From an uncultured Christensenellaceae bacterium (GTDB lineage Bacteria > Bacillota_A > Clostridia > Christensenellales > UBA3700), in contig CALWKT010000005.1 of assembly GCA_944381335.1 (NCBI GenBank), forward strand, positions 1-33,850: a DNA stretch of 33,850 nucleotides. Reading direction: 5' to 3'. Made by a program: the position numbers and the translations under genes. This document shows, piece after piece, positions 20,539 to 28,000 of this stretch (the first letter of the stretch is position 1; each line of letters starts with the position of its first letter). The notes beneath the pieces were generated by a model that saw only the letters and a program-made list of their open reading frames with translations, was not told the origin of the DNA and did not search any database.

Positions 20539-21546
20539 TTACCCGATGTCGGTTGAGCTTGCCTGCACGGTTACTACCGCATTTGCGTCTGCAAGGAGTA
20601 CGTTGTTGTAATTCTTTGCGAATACTTTGTATCCGATACTCACGGAAGACGCCGCCTCTATCTTGTCGACTATCTCTGCGTCGGTCACGATGAGGCACAA
20701 CTGCTTGCCGGAATACTTGCCCTCTTCGCTGAAGCTGAAAGAACCGAATCCGTAAGTTCCCTTTTCAGCGTCGAAAGAAGCGAACTTGTACTCGCCCGAA
20801 GCGAGGGTTATCTCCTCATTGTCTACGGTAAGCTTTATCTCGTGATTGAAGGTGACGCCCTTGACAACTTTGTCCGCGGGGCATATCGGGCTGATGTTGA
20901 ACACGTATCCGGCGTAACTGCTCTGCGTGCTCCTGATCGCGGTGTCACCTATTGTCAGAGAATAAGCCGTCGTCTTGTCCGTCAATTCGCTTTCGCAGAT
21001 CAGCTGACCGTTATAGTCGGGAGCAACGAAGCTTATCTTTCCGACCACGTTGAGCGTACTTGCCGCGACGTACTCGGGATTGGTTATCTTGACGTAAAAC
21101 TCGTAGTTCACCGGCATGAAGTAGTCGAAGAACAGATTGTCAAGCTTTACTTCTTCGCCGTTCACGAGCGTATACAGATAGTAATCGTCCGCAGTCAGCG
21201 TCGCGACCACGCCTTCCTTATCGGCAAGTTCCACGACTATTTCTGCGTTGATACCGCTGCCGTACTGGTCCGCGCGGCTTATCACGACTTTGAAGTTGTC
21301 CGCTTCTTCCGCGGTAATGTCGGCTTTATATCCGGGTACGACCGCGTTTTCGCTGACGTTGAACACGTACTTCACGGAAACGTTTGCCTTGTAAAGTACC
21401 GTTACCTCGTAAGTGCCGGATTCAGCGAAGGACACGTTGATGCCCTTGAAAGTCGAGCCGATCAGTCCGCTGGTGTAGTATCCTTCAACAGTCATTCCGT
21501 CCGCTTTTGTCGAAAGCATCGCCGCTTCCGTGCCGGAAACGGACAC
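20539..21546 (-). CDS. Ig-like/surface-type hypothetical protein, start unclear, possibly 5'-truncated
   Basis: I do not recognise the family. The protein is beta-rich, with a composition (Thr/Val/Ala/Asp/Tyr, few Arg) and phrases like FAESGTYEVTVLYKANVSV typical of Ig-like extracellular domains in Clostridia. The only candidate start in frame is GTG at 21546, and it has no properly spaced Shine-Dalgarno. The same frame stays open, with domain-like sequence (FDLKTGEKYLIGNSVKVSYD), up to a stop at 21679-21681, but contains no ATG, GTG or TTG there. No signal peptide, anchor or sortase motif is seen. A near-consensus promoter lies only about 50 nt before the open frame. It may be a decayed fragment, a frameshifted gene, or use a rare start codon. 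Confidence 0.5.
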   Translation of the reverse strand: MSVSGTEAAMLSTKADGMTVEGYYTSGLIGSTFKGINVSFAESGTYEVTVLYKANVSVKYVFNVSENAVVPGYKADITAEEADNFKVVISRADQYGSGINAEIVVELADKEGVVATLTADDYYLYTLVNGEEVKLDNLFFDYFMPVNYEFYVKITNPEYVAASTLNVVGKISFVAPDYNGQLICESELTDKTTAYSLTIGDTAIRSTQSSYAGYVFNISPICPADKVVKGVTFNHEIKLTVDNEEITLASGEYKFASFDAEKGTYGFGSFSFSEEGKYSGKQLCLIVTDAEIVDKIEAASSVSIGYKVFAKNYNNVLLADANAVVTVQASSTDIG

Positions 21547-21671
21547 TTCCTTGATCGTTCCGTTTCCGTCGAGAGTGTCGTAACTGACTTTTACCGAGTT
21601 GCCGATAAGATACTTTTCTCCCGTCTTTAAGTCAAATTTACCTTTCGCTTTTAATACGTCGGTAAAAAAGT

Positions 21672-21681
21672 TAAACGTTTA
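21672..21681. promoter_or_regulatory. palindrome TAAACGTTTA, possible LacI-family operator
   Basis: A perfect 10-bp palindrome with central CG, about 50 nt downstream of the predicted start of the surface-type transcript. LacI-family operators, including catabolite cre sites, are palindromes centred on CG. The lacI-family gene lies immediately upstream. The site also contains the stop codon of the open frame. Short palindromes occur by chance, so this is weak. Confidence 0.3.
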
Positions 21682-21735
21682 GAGTTTTGCTCCGTAAAAT
21701 AGCGTACGCTGTCGCGTCCGCCTTTCCAATTTCAA

Positions 21736-21764
21736 AGTATATCACCGCTTTTCTGCTTTGTCAA
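21736..21764 (-). promoter_or_regulatory. sigma-A promoter before the surface-type ORF
   Basis: TTGACA (21764-21759), 17-bp spacer, TATACT (21741-21736) on the minus strand; predicted start near 21729. Confidence 0.8.
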
Positions 21765-21997
21765 CACCAATTTTTGACATTTACGCCACGGATTGTGCAT
21801 GAATGCGGTTTTGTGCAAAAAAATATTCACCGTTTCATCTTCTTTTCATGCCGTTGAACAAATTCTTCGGCACGTCAGAGGTCTCTCTTCTGCCTTTCTT
21901 TCAGTTGTCTGGGCAGATCTTTCCGATCAAGCACAAAAAAGTTGCTTGCTCCCAAAAAATCTATAAAATTTTTAACCGGAAATTTGTGTCAAACTTT
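21765..21997. other. intergenic, no clear feature
   Basis: Between the stop of the LacI-family gene and the promoter at 21736-21764. A/T-rich. A 6-bp stem (CAAGCA/TGCTTG, 21926-21946 area) is present without a proper T-tract. A small plus-strand frame crosses here but has no coding signature. Confidence 0.4.
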
Positions 21998-22978
21998 TCA
22001 GACCGTGTCGCCTTTTACGTATTCGCACGAAAGCTCCACGTCTCTCAGACAACCTTTCTCAACCGCGTCCACAATTAGACGCGCGGTTTCAACGCCAATC
22101 TCTCTGATCGGTCTGTTGATTACGGTCGGTTTCACGGCAAAGACGTCTGCGTCGTCTTCAAGATCAAGTCCGACGAACGAAACACTCTCTTTCCAATTTT
22201 CTCTGAACCTGTTCAGCGCGGTAAGCGCGCCAATGCTCATTTCGTAATTGCAGACGAGAAAACCGTCGATCTCGGGATGCATTTCAAGCGCGTTCTTCAT
22301 CGCTTCGAAACCGCCTTTTACGGTATGTTCTGCTTTAAAAATATATTTTTCTTCGTAAATACCCGCTTCTTCAAGAACTTCGCGATACACTTCTATCCTT
22401 TCTCTGAGCATAGTCACACGCGATCTCGCGTATATCAGCGCGATGTGCCGCCTTCCCTTCGCGACCATGTCTCCTATCGCCTTCCTGTAAGCGTCTTTGT
22501 TTTTTATGACGATGTGCGCAACGTCCTTTCTTTCTTTCATGGTGTTTACCACGACGACGGGCTTTCCCTTCTCTCTCAACACATCGACGGCAGATGGAGC
22601 TCCCGATACCGGCAGCACGATGAACCCGTCCACCATTTTAGACAACATGAATCTGAACGTCTGCTGTTCAAGTTCTTCGTCTGACCTGCTGTCGCATATG
22701 ATCGTTCCGTAACCGTAATTTCTTAGTTCGTTCTGGACCTCGGCAAGAATATACATGGTGATCCTGGTGTACATATCCGGCACGACTACGCCGATCGTCT
22801 TTGACGACCTGACCTTGAGAGAGCGCGCGTAATCGTTGCGGATATAACCGAGTCTCGCGATCGCGCTTTCTATCTTTTCCCTGTTGTATTCTCTTACTCT
22901 CTCTCCGTTGATATACGCGCTTATAGTCGCGACGGACAGACCGGTTTCCCTGGCAAGATCTTTAATGGTTGCGGACAT
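21998..22978 (-). CDS. LacI-family transcriptional regulator
   Basis: 326 residues from the ATG at 22978. The N-terminal HTH (TIKDLARETGLSVATISAYI, residues 4-23) and hinge (to about 60) are followed by a periplasmic-binding-like effector domain (TIGVVVPDM, then DGFIVLPVSG, FVGLDLEDDADVF). An in-frame start 108 nt upstream is rejected because the HTH should be N-terminal and GGAAGGA lies just before the chosen ATG. It follows the glycosidase gene on the same strand but has its own promoter. The usual context of such pairs suggests control of sugar genes by a galactoside or related ligand; this is inferred. Confidence 0.92.
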   Translation of the reverse strand: MSATIKDLARETGLSVATISAYINGERVREYNREKIESAIARLGYIRNDYARSLKVRSSKTIGVVVPDMYTRITMYILAEVQNELRNYGYGTIICDSRSDEELEQQTFRFMLSKMVDGFIVLPVSGAPSAVDVLREKGKPVVVVNTMKERKDVAHIVIKNKDAYRKAIGDMVAKGRRHIALIYARSRVTMLRERIEVYREVLEEAGIYEEKYIFKAEHTVKGGFEAMKNALEMHPEIDGFLVCNYEMSIGALTALNRFRENWKESVSFVGLDLEDDADVFAVKPTVINRPIREIGVETARLIVDAVEKGCLRDVELSCEYVKGDTV

Positions 22979-22989
22979 TTTTCCTTCCG

Positions 22990-23007
22990 ATCCGGACGTA
23001 TCCGGAT
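22990..23007. promoter_or_regulatory. inverted repeat ATCCGGA-N4-TCCGGAT in the lacI leader
   Basis: Perfect 7-bp arms separated by CGTA, between the -10 box (23022-23027) and the ATG (22978). Its place suits an autoregulatory operator; an RNA hairpin is the alternative. Confidence 0.4.
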
Positions 23008-23021
23008 AAATTGTTTTTAAT

Positions 23022-23050
23022 ATTATAACATGACGTTTGTCAAATTGCAA
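23022..23050 (-). promoter_or_regulatory. sigma-A promoter of the LacI-family gene
   Basis: TTGCAA (23050-23045), 17-bp spacer, TATAAT (23027-23022) on the minus strand. A TTGACA lies inside the spacer but is only 10 bp from the -10. Confidence 0.75.
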
Positions 23051-23054
23051 TATC

Positions 23055-23075
23055 AATACGCGCGGTGCGCGTATT
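23055..23075. repeat. inverted repeat AATACGCGC-GGT-GCGCGTATT
   Basis: Perfect 9-bp arms around a 3-bp centre, 5 bp upstream of the lacI -35 box. It could be an operator or activator site for the regulator, or an unrelated structured element. Confidence 0.4.
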
Positions 23076-23084
23076 ATGATACGC

Positions 23085-23116
23085 AAAAAAAGGACGGGAC
23101 AATTCCCGTCTTTTTT
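23085..23116 (-). terminator. bidirectional-looking intrinsic terminator after the glycosidase gene
   Basis: Stem GACGGGA/TCCCGTC (23093-23099 with 23104-23110), 4-nt loop, flanked by seven A on one side (T on the minus strand) and six T on the other. It lies about 20 nt after the glycosidase stop and separates it from the lacI promoter. Confidence 0.85.
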
Positions 23117-23131
23117 GCGTTTTTACCATGC

Positions 23132-24991
23132 TCAATCAAGATTGTCTGAAAATCTGATCTCCTGACCTTCAAGGTTCCCTTCGACGTGTCCGACGACGGG
23201 CAGATCGAAAGAATACCGACGGGCTTTGCTTCCCGGATTTCTCAGCATAAGAACGTACTTGCCGCCGTTTGCCGCGATATAGCCGTACACCTCTCCTTTT
23301 TCAGGTCTCCCGCCGAAAAAGCGTGAACGCGACAGAACGGAGAAATTCTTTTCTGCAAATTCAAGCTCGCGCGCCGCCGCTTTCCATTTTTCTTCAGTCA
23401 TCATCTCAGGTGAAAAATAGAGTTCCGCAAGTCCGCTGCCTCTCATCAGACAACACTTCATATAAAGTGAAAATTCCTCGTCCGTGTAGGTTATCGGCTT
23501 ATCCACCTCTCTGTCTTTCATTGAAGCGTAGTTCCTTCTGGCATAGGTCGGCTCATGATTGTAAAGGTGAGCGGCAGGGAATCTGTACTGCCTTTTCACG
23601 AAAAGATCGCGGTATCTGCCGTCGCGGTAATTGAGACATCTCTGCATGTCGCTCCCTTTGCCTACGAAGTCCATGTCGGACGCATTGTTCATCCAGATGA
23701 AATCAGCCCACAGCAGAAACCACGGCGAGCAATGCGCGTAAGACGTCACGTTCAGGCACACGTCGGGTCTGACTGCCCTGATCGATTCAAACCCTTTCAG
23801 CCATTCTTCCCACAGGTAAGTGTAAAACGCTATGCCGTCCCCTTTAGCCGGCGGATGATTGTGCCCGCTCTCTCTGCACGGAGCGTATGCGAAGCCGTCG
23901 ATCTTGAAATATCCCACGTTGTACGATTTGCAGAACTCTGCCATTCTCGAGCACATCGCGGCGACGTATTCCGAGTCTGCTGTGCAGATGTCTCTCGATC
24001 TCTTGTTGACGTGGTAACCTGCCTGTTCCAGCAGTTTCGCATACCTGTAAGTCTGCGCGGTATATCCCCCTCGCGGTCCGAACCAGACCCCGAACTCTGC
24101 CCCCAGTTCCCGCGTCAGTTCCGCTTCTTTTGCAAATCCGCCGCGAAACTTGGAATTGAATTCCCAGAACAGAGGTTTTTCGTATTCCGTCCACCCGTCG
24201 TCAACGACATAGCAGTCAAGCGCTCTGAACCCCGCGCGGGCAAAGCCCTCGGCGATTGCCGTAAACGACTTTTTTATCCTTTCCGACGTAATGTCCAGTT
24301 TGTTGTCGTACCAACTGTTGTACTGCACTCTGAAAACGGCTTTCCTCTTCACCCCGTCAAGATATGAAAAAAACGCGTCCGACACGTGCTGCTCGCCTTC
24401 TGCCCTTGCCGCTCCTGCGACAAACGGTCTCATCCGGTACTCCCCGTTTTCAGACAATTCACTCATAAGTCTTCCCGTGTGGTATCTGAAAGAAGCCTTA
24501 CCGCTCCTTATCCCGTTGTCTCCCACGGGCGTCTCCTGCCCGAAAAACATATCTTTCAGAAAGACGGGTTGCCCCAGGCGCGCAACTTTTGCGGGGATAA
24601 ACGTCTTTCCTGCGAGCGGAGCGGACCACCTGTACGCGTCTTTTTCAACGGTAAGTTCCTCAACTCTGACTTCTTCGACGAATATTTCGCCGGGCGCGCG
24701 CAGGAACAGTTCTTTTATCAGCTCGCCGCCGGGACGCGCCGTGTATTTTTCGGTTATCCTGAAGTCTCCGCTGACGAACGCAAGCCCGTCGTCCAGCCGC
24801 GAAACCTCGCATTGCGAAGAATAAAGGGCACGCCTTCTGCCTTTCCTTTCTCTCCAGAACAACACAAACTCCTCTTTCACATTCGTCCTGCCCGTCGTAA
24901 ATGAGTTTTCATAAAAAGCTCCGACAAAAGCGCCCTGATCGAGATATATCTCTTTTTTTACGTTATCCGAACAAAAACACACCTTTTCCAT
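23132..24991 (-). CDS. alpha-galactosidase-like glycoside hydrolase (clan GH-D type)
   Basis: 619 residues from ATG 24991, chosen because GGGAGG lies 4 nt upstream; an in-frame start 150 nt earlier would place the promoter inside the gene. There is an N-terminal beta-sandwich (about 1-230), a TIM barrel (about 240-530) and a small C-terminal beta domain. CYVVDDGWTEYE (near 263) and GYFKIDGFAY (Asp near 365, the likely nucleophile) match the Asp-bearing strands of GH27/GH36 alpha-galactosidases. No signal peptide, so a cytoplasmic oligosaccharide hydrolase is likely. Substrate is inferred only; other alpha-glycosidases of the clan are possible. No transporter adjoins it. Confidence 0.65.
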   Translation of the reverse strand: MEKVCFCSDNVKKEIYLDQGAFVGAFYENSFTTGRTNVKEEFVLFWRERKGRRRALYSSQCEVSRLDDGLAFVSGDFRITEKYTARPGGELIKELFLRAPGEIFVEEVRVEELTVEKDAYRWSAPLAGKTFIPAKVARLGQPVFLKDMFFGQETPVGDNGIRSGKASFRYHTGRLMSELSENGEYRMRPFVAGAARAEGEQHVSDAFFSYLDGVKRKAVFRVQYNSWYDNKLDITSERIKKSFTAIAEGFARAGFRALDCYVVDDGWTEYEKPLFWEFNSKFRGGFAKEAELTRELGAEFGVWFGPRGGYTAQTYRYAKLLEQAGYHVNKRSRDICTADSEYVAAMCSRMAEFCKSYNVGYFKIDGFAYAPCRESGHNHPPAKGDGIAFYTYLWEEWLKGFESIRAVRPDVCLNVTSYAHCSPWFLLWADFIWMNNASDMDFVGKGSDMQRCLNYRDGRYRDLFVKRQYRFPAAHLYNHEPTYARRNYASMKDREVDKPITYTDEEFSLYMKCCLMRGSGLAELYFSPEMMTEEKWKAAARELEFAEKNFSVLSRSRFFGGRPEKGEVYGYIAANGGKYVLMLRNPGSKARRYSFDLPVVGHVEGNLEGQEIRFSDNLD

Positions 24992-25084
24992 ACGACCTCC
25001 CGCGGCACGAAAGTCATGCGCCGCGACCTTTCTTACTCTATTGTAATACTTACGGAGCGCGATTTCCATAGACGATATGAAATT

Positions 25085-25108
25085 GTTTGTATAAATTATA
25101 TTACAAAC
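25085..25108 (-). promoter_or_regulatory. promoter -10 inside inverted repeat, glycosidase gene
   Basis: GTTTGTA-N10-TACAAAC (25085-25091 and 25102-25108) encloses a minus-strand TATAAT (25100-25095). The fitting -35 (TTCAGG, 17 bp away) is poor, which suggests a regulated promoter with an operator overlapping the -10. The leader would be about 100 nt. Confidence 0.5.
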
Positions 25109-25408
25109 CGCGTGAAGCCTGAAAATGCCGGCAAAAATCACAATTTAACCGTTTTTCCAACCTGCCCGACCGCGGGTCCGTCAATAATCAACACTGCGTA
25201 CGCGGACGCGCCGCCGTCATAAATTTCCCGTTTTTACAATACGGGATATTTCTGTCTCCGTATATGCAACGATAACCGTTTTTAATCGTATGCGGATTCG
25301 GAAATTAATGGGGCGGACTGATTAAATATATCTGATTTATATAAACCGTTTTGTTTTTGCAGACGCTTTCTTGTCAGGTATGGCTTTCTTCAAAACAAAA
25401 ATACGCTA
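25109..25408. other. divergent intergenic region, no gene
   Basis: A/T-rich stretch between the divergent glycosidase and oxidoreductase promoters. One 5-bp hairpin with partly matching flanks (CCCGT/ACGGG, near 25227-25246) is visible. No coding frame is convincing. Confidence 0.4.
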
Positions 25409-25437
25409 TTGACCGTTACGAGGCAATATTTTATAAT
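25409..25437 (+). promoter_or_regulatory. sigma-A promoter of the flavin oxidoreductase gene
   Basis: TTGACC (25409-25414), 17-bp spacer, TATAAT (25432-25437); predicted start about 22 nt before the ATG, just enough for the AAGGAGG site. Confidence 0.88.
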
Positions 25438-25465
25438 ATATACGGATACGCAAGGAGGTATTGAT

Positions 25466-27517
25466 ATGCAGGACAAATACAAAGCGTTGTTCACGCCGTG
25501 GAAAATATGCGACGTCGAGATCAAAAACAGGATCGTTCTATGCCCTATGGGCGGCACGTCTCTGTTCGGCTGGATGGAGCCCAACCATTTCGACAAAGTC
25601 GCCGCCGATTTCTTTATGGAGCGCGCGATCCACGACGTGGGTCTGATCATCCCCGGCATCGCGCCGCTCAAGGACCTGATCGGCGGAAGATGGCTCTACA
25701 AGAACAAAAAGATGTTCCGTCAGCTCAAAGACTATATGGTCGGATTTCACAAGACGGGCGCGAAGATGTTCATTCAGCTGACAGCCGGATTCGGCAGATC
25801 GTTTGCGATAACCGACATGATGGTGCCTCTGATGAAAAGCAAACTTCTCGGAGCGCTTGCAAAACCGTTCGTCGACGCTCAGTACATCTGCGCTTCGCCA
25901 AGCGAGCTTCCTTCACGCTGGGCAGAAGACGTAACCTGCCGCGCACTGACTAAAAAGGAAATACAGGACATGATTTACGCTTTTGCCGAGACCGCGCGTC
26001 TTTGCAAAGAAGCAGGCGTGGACGGCGTTGAAGTTCACGCGGTGCACGAAGGGTATCTGCTCGATCAGTTTACCCTTCCCTATACAAATAAACGCACGGA
26101 CGAGTACGGCGACAGCTTTGAAAACCGCTACCGTTTCGCCGTAGAAGTGGTCAAGGCTATCAAGGCGGCATGCGGAGAGAATTATCCCGTTTCTCTGCGC
26201 TATTCCGTGCTCAGCAAGACCAAGGATTTCTGCGTGGGCGCAATGCCGGGCGAGGTCTACGACGAGATAGGCAGAGACATGGAAGAAAGCGAAAAAGCGG
26301 CTAAATATCTGCAGGACGCCGGCTATGATATGCTGAACGCGGACAACGGCACGTACGACGCCTGGTACTGGGCGCATCCGCCGGCATATATGCCCAAAAA
26401 CTGCAATCTCGAAGACGTCGCGCACATAAAGAAATTCGTCGACATCCCCGTCGTATGCGCAGGGAGAATGGAACCGGACACAGCCGCGCAGGCAATCAAA
26501 GACGGCAAGATAGACGCTATGGGCGTCGCGCGGCAATTCCTGGCGGACGGCGCCTGGGTCACAAAACTCAAAAACGATATGCCGGGCGATATCCGCCCGT
26601 GCATCTGCTGTCACAACGCGTGTTTCGCGATGGCACACTATAAAGGCGTTGCCAACGACGAAGCGTTCGAGGACGCGGCGCATATGGCGAGATGCGCACT
26701 CAATCCGCAGACGATGCAGGGGCACAAGTACGATATAATCCCGGCTAAAAAACAAAAGACGGTCGCTGTCGTCGGAGGTGGCATAGGAGGTATGGAGACC
26801 GCGAGGATCGCGACTCTCCGCGGGCATAAAGTCACGATTTATGAAAAGACGGATAAGCTGGGAGGTGTGTTCATAGCCGCGGCGGCTCCCGATTTCAAGG
26901 AAAAGGACAAAGCGCTGATAAAGTGGTACATAAAGCAGATAAACGACCTGAAAATACCAGTCAGATTCAACTGCGAGATAAAGGATATTTCAACTCTTAA
27001 AGAAGACGAGATAGTCGTCTCTACGGGCGCGGTCGCAAAAAAGATGAATGTCAAAGGCATAGAGCGCGCGAAAGAAGCGGTCGAGTATCTGTCGGGAGCG
27101 GAAACAGGCGAAAACGTTGTCGTTATCGGCGGCGGTCTTACGGGCTGTGAAATAGCTTACGATCTCTTCCTCAAAGGAAAGAAACCCGTTATCGTAGAGA
27201 TGAAAAACGACCTTATCGCGGTGCGCGGCGTATGTCTTGCCAACTCCTCTTATCTGAGAGATTTCTTCTCATATAACAAAGTTCCCGTTTACCTTGAAAG
27301 CAAGGTTTCCGAGATAGGAGAAAACAGCGTGACCGTCACCGATAAGGACGGCAAAAAGACGGTGCTCAAGGCGGACGACGTGATAATATCTGTCGGATAC
27401 ACTCCCGCGCCGTTAGCGGGCAAGGACAAGAGGGTGTCTCTTGTCGGCGACGCGAACGGCGTGGGCAATCTGCGCACTGTCATATGGCGCGCGTGGGACG
27501 TCGCGTTAAAGCTGTGA
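25466..27517 (+). CDS. NADH:flavin oxidoreductase, 2-enoate/2,4-dienoyl reductase type (FMN, Fe-S, FAD)
   Basis: 683 residues from ATG 25466 (AAGGAGG 7 nt upstream). Domain order is that of FadH, BaiCD/BaiH and 2-enoate reductase: an OYE-type FMN barrel (about 1-370; EVHAVHEGYLLDQF then YGDSFENRYRF), an Fe-S cysteine cluster (from about 379, CICCHNAC), an FAD site VAVVGGGIGGMETA (about 432) and an NAD(P) site VVVIGGGLTGCEIAYD (about 552). It likely reduces an activated C=C bond with NAD(P)H. Substrate unknown. The usual C-x2-C-x3-C-x11/12-C spacing is changed: about 23 residues separate the third and fourth cysteines. It is monocistronic with its own promoter and terminator. Confidence 0.9.
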   Translation: MQDKYKALFTPWKICDVEIKNRIVLCPMGGTSLFGWMEPNHFDKVAADFFMERAIHDVGLIIPGIAPLKDLIGGRWLYKNKKMFRQLKDYMVGFHKTGAKMFIQLTAGFGRSFAITDMMVPLMKSKLLGALAKPFVDAQYICASPSELPSRWAEDVTCRALTKKEIQDMIYAFAETARLCKEAGVDGVEVHAVHEGYLLDQFTLPYTNKRTDEYGDSFENRYRFAVEVVKAIKAACGENYPVSLRYSVLSKTKDFCVGAMPGEVYDEIGRDMEESEKAAKYLQDAGYDMLNADNGTYDAWYWAHPPAYMPKNCNLEDVAHIKKFVDIPVVCAGRMEPDTAAQAIKDGKIDAMGVARQFLADGAWVTKLKNDMPGDIRPCICCHNACFAMAHYKGVANDEAFEDAAHMARCALNPQTMQGHKYDIIPAKKQKTVAVVGGGIGGMETARIATLRGHKVTIYEKTDKLGGVFIAAAAPDFKEKDKALIKWYIKQINDLKIPVRFNCEIKDISTLKEDEIVVSTGAVAKKMNVKGIERAKEAVEYLSGAETGENVVVIGGGLTGCEIAYDLFLKGKKPVIVEMKNDLIAVRGVCLANSSYLRDFFSYNKVPVYLESKVSEIGENSVTVTDKDGKKTVLKADDVIISVGYTPAPLAGKDKRVSLVGDANGVGNLRTVIWRAWDVALKL

Positions 27518-27553
27518 CCACTGAAAAACTTCAAAGCAATACGCAAATCAAAA

Positions 27554-27580
27554 GACCGGCTCAAAATCGCCGGTCCTTTT
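27554..27580 (+). terminator. intrinsic terminator of the flavin oxidoreductase gene
   Basis: Stem GACCGGC/GCCGGTC (27554-27560, 27569-27575), 8-nt loop, followed by CTTTTATTT. AAAA before the stem also pairs with the T-run. Confidence 0.85.
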
Positions 27581-27625
27581 ATTTGAGATATTTTCGCCGT
27601 ACGGAACCTTTACGGTTCGGCGCAT

Positions 27626-27647
27626 AAAAAAGAGCCTTGCGGCTCTT
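27626..27647 (-). terminator. intrinsic terminator of acpP
   Basis: Minus strand stem AAGAGCC/GGCTCTT (7 bp, loop GCAA) followed by a T-run, 7 nt after the acpP stop. Confidence 0.85.
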
Positions 27648-27653
27648 GAATTA

Positions 27654-27884
27654 TCACTTCTGATGTTTTTCGATATAATCGACTACGTCTCCGACGGTTA
27701 CCATGCTGAGCACGGCGTCTTCTTCGATTTCAACACCGAATTTTTCTTCAGCCGCCATGACGAGTTCAACGGTGTCGAGAGAATCAGCCTGAAGATCTTC
27801 CTTGAGTCTGGTCTCCGCGCTGATATCGTCTGCCGAAACGCCCATCTGATCTGCGATTATTTGTTTAACCTGTTCGAGTATCAT
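27654..27884 (-). CDS. acpP: acyl carrier protein
   Basis: 76 residues from ATG 27884 (GGAGG 9 nt upstream; an in-frame start 39 nt earlier lies in the leader). Small acidic four-helix protein carrying fatty-acid intermediates on 4'-phosphopantetheine at Ser35 in LQADSLDTVEL. Length and charge are normal for fatty-acid-synthesis AcpP. It stands alone with its own promoter and terminator, away from fab genes. The next gene upstream on the strand encodes a phosphopantetheinyl transferase, which could activate it. Confidence 0.96.
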   Translation of the reverse strand: MILEQVKQIIADQMGVSADDISAETRLKEDLQADSLDTVELVMAAEEKFGVEIEEDAVLSMVTVGDVVDYIEKHQK

Positions 27885-27943
27885 AAATTTTAACCTCCGT
27901 ACAACGGCGCCTGTATACCGCACGCCCTGTTTCTTACATGTTT

Positions 27944-27972
27944 AGTATACCGCTTTATTACGCAATATGCAA
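27944..27972 (-). promoter_or_regulatory. sigma-A promoter of acpP
   Basis: TTGCAT (27972-27967), 17-bp spacer, TATACT (27949-27944) on the minus strand; leader about 53 nt. Confidence 0.75.
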
Positions 27973-28000
27973 CAGATTTCTGACCTGACGATATTTTACA

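Noticed and set aside
20441..20698. Minus-strand 85-codon frame at the end of the surface-type ORF
   Set aside because: Arg-rich out-of-frame shadow; no start signals. Considered as a frameshifted C-terminus but it has no membrane anchor or domain signature.
21803..22078. Small plus-strand frame (91 codons) overlapping the end of the LacI-family gene
   Set aside because: No Shine-Dalgarno, no promoter with a proper -10, and its second half is antisense to coding sequence.
25223..25253. Hairpin CCCGT/ACGGG with A/T flanks as a terminator or small RNA
   Set aside because: Stem of 5 bp, long loop, no gene ending nearby and no promoter upstream.
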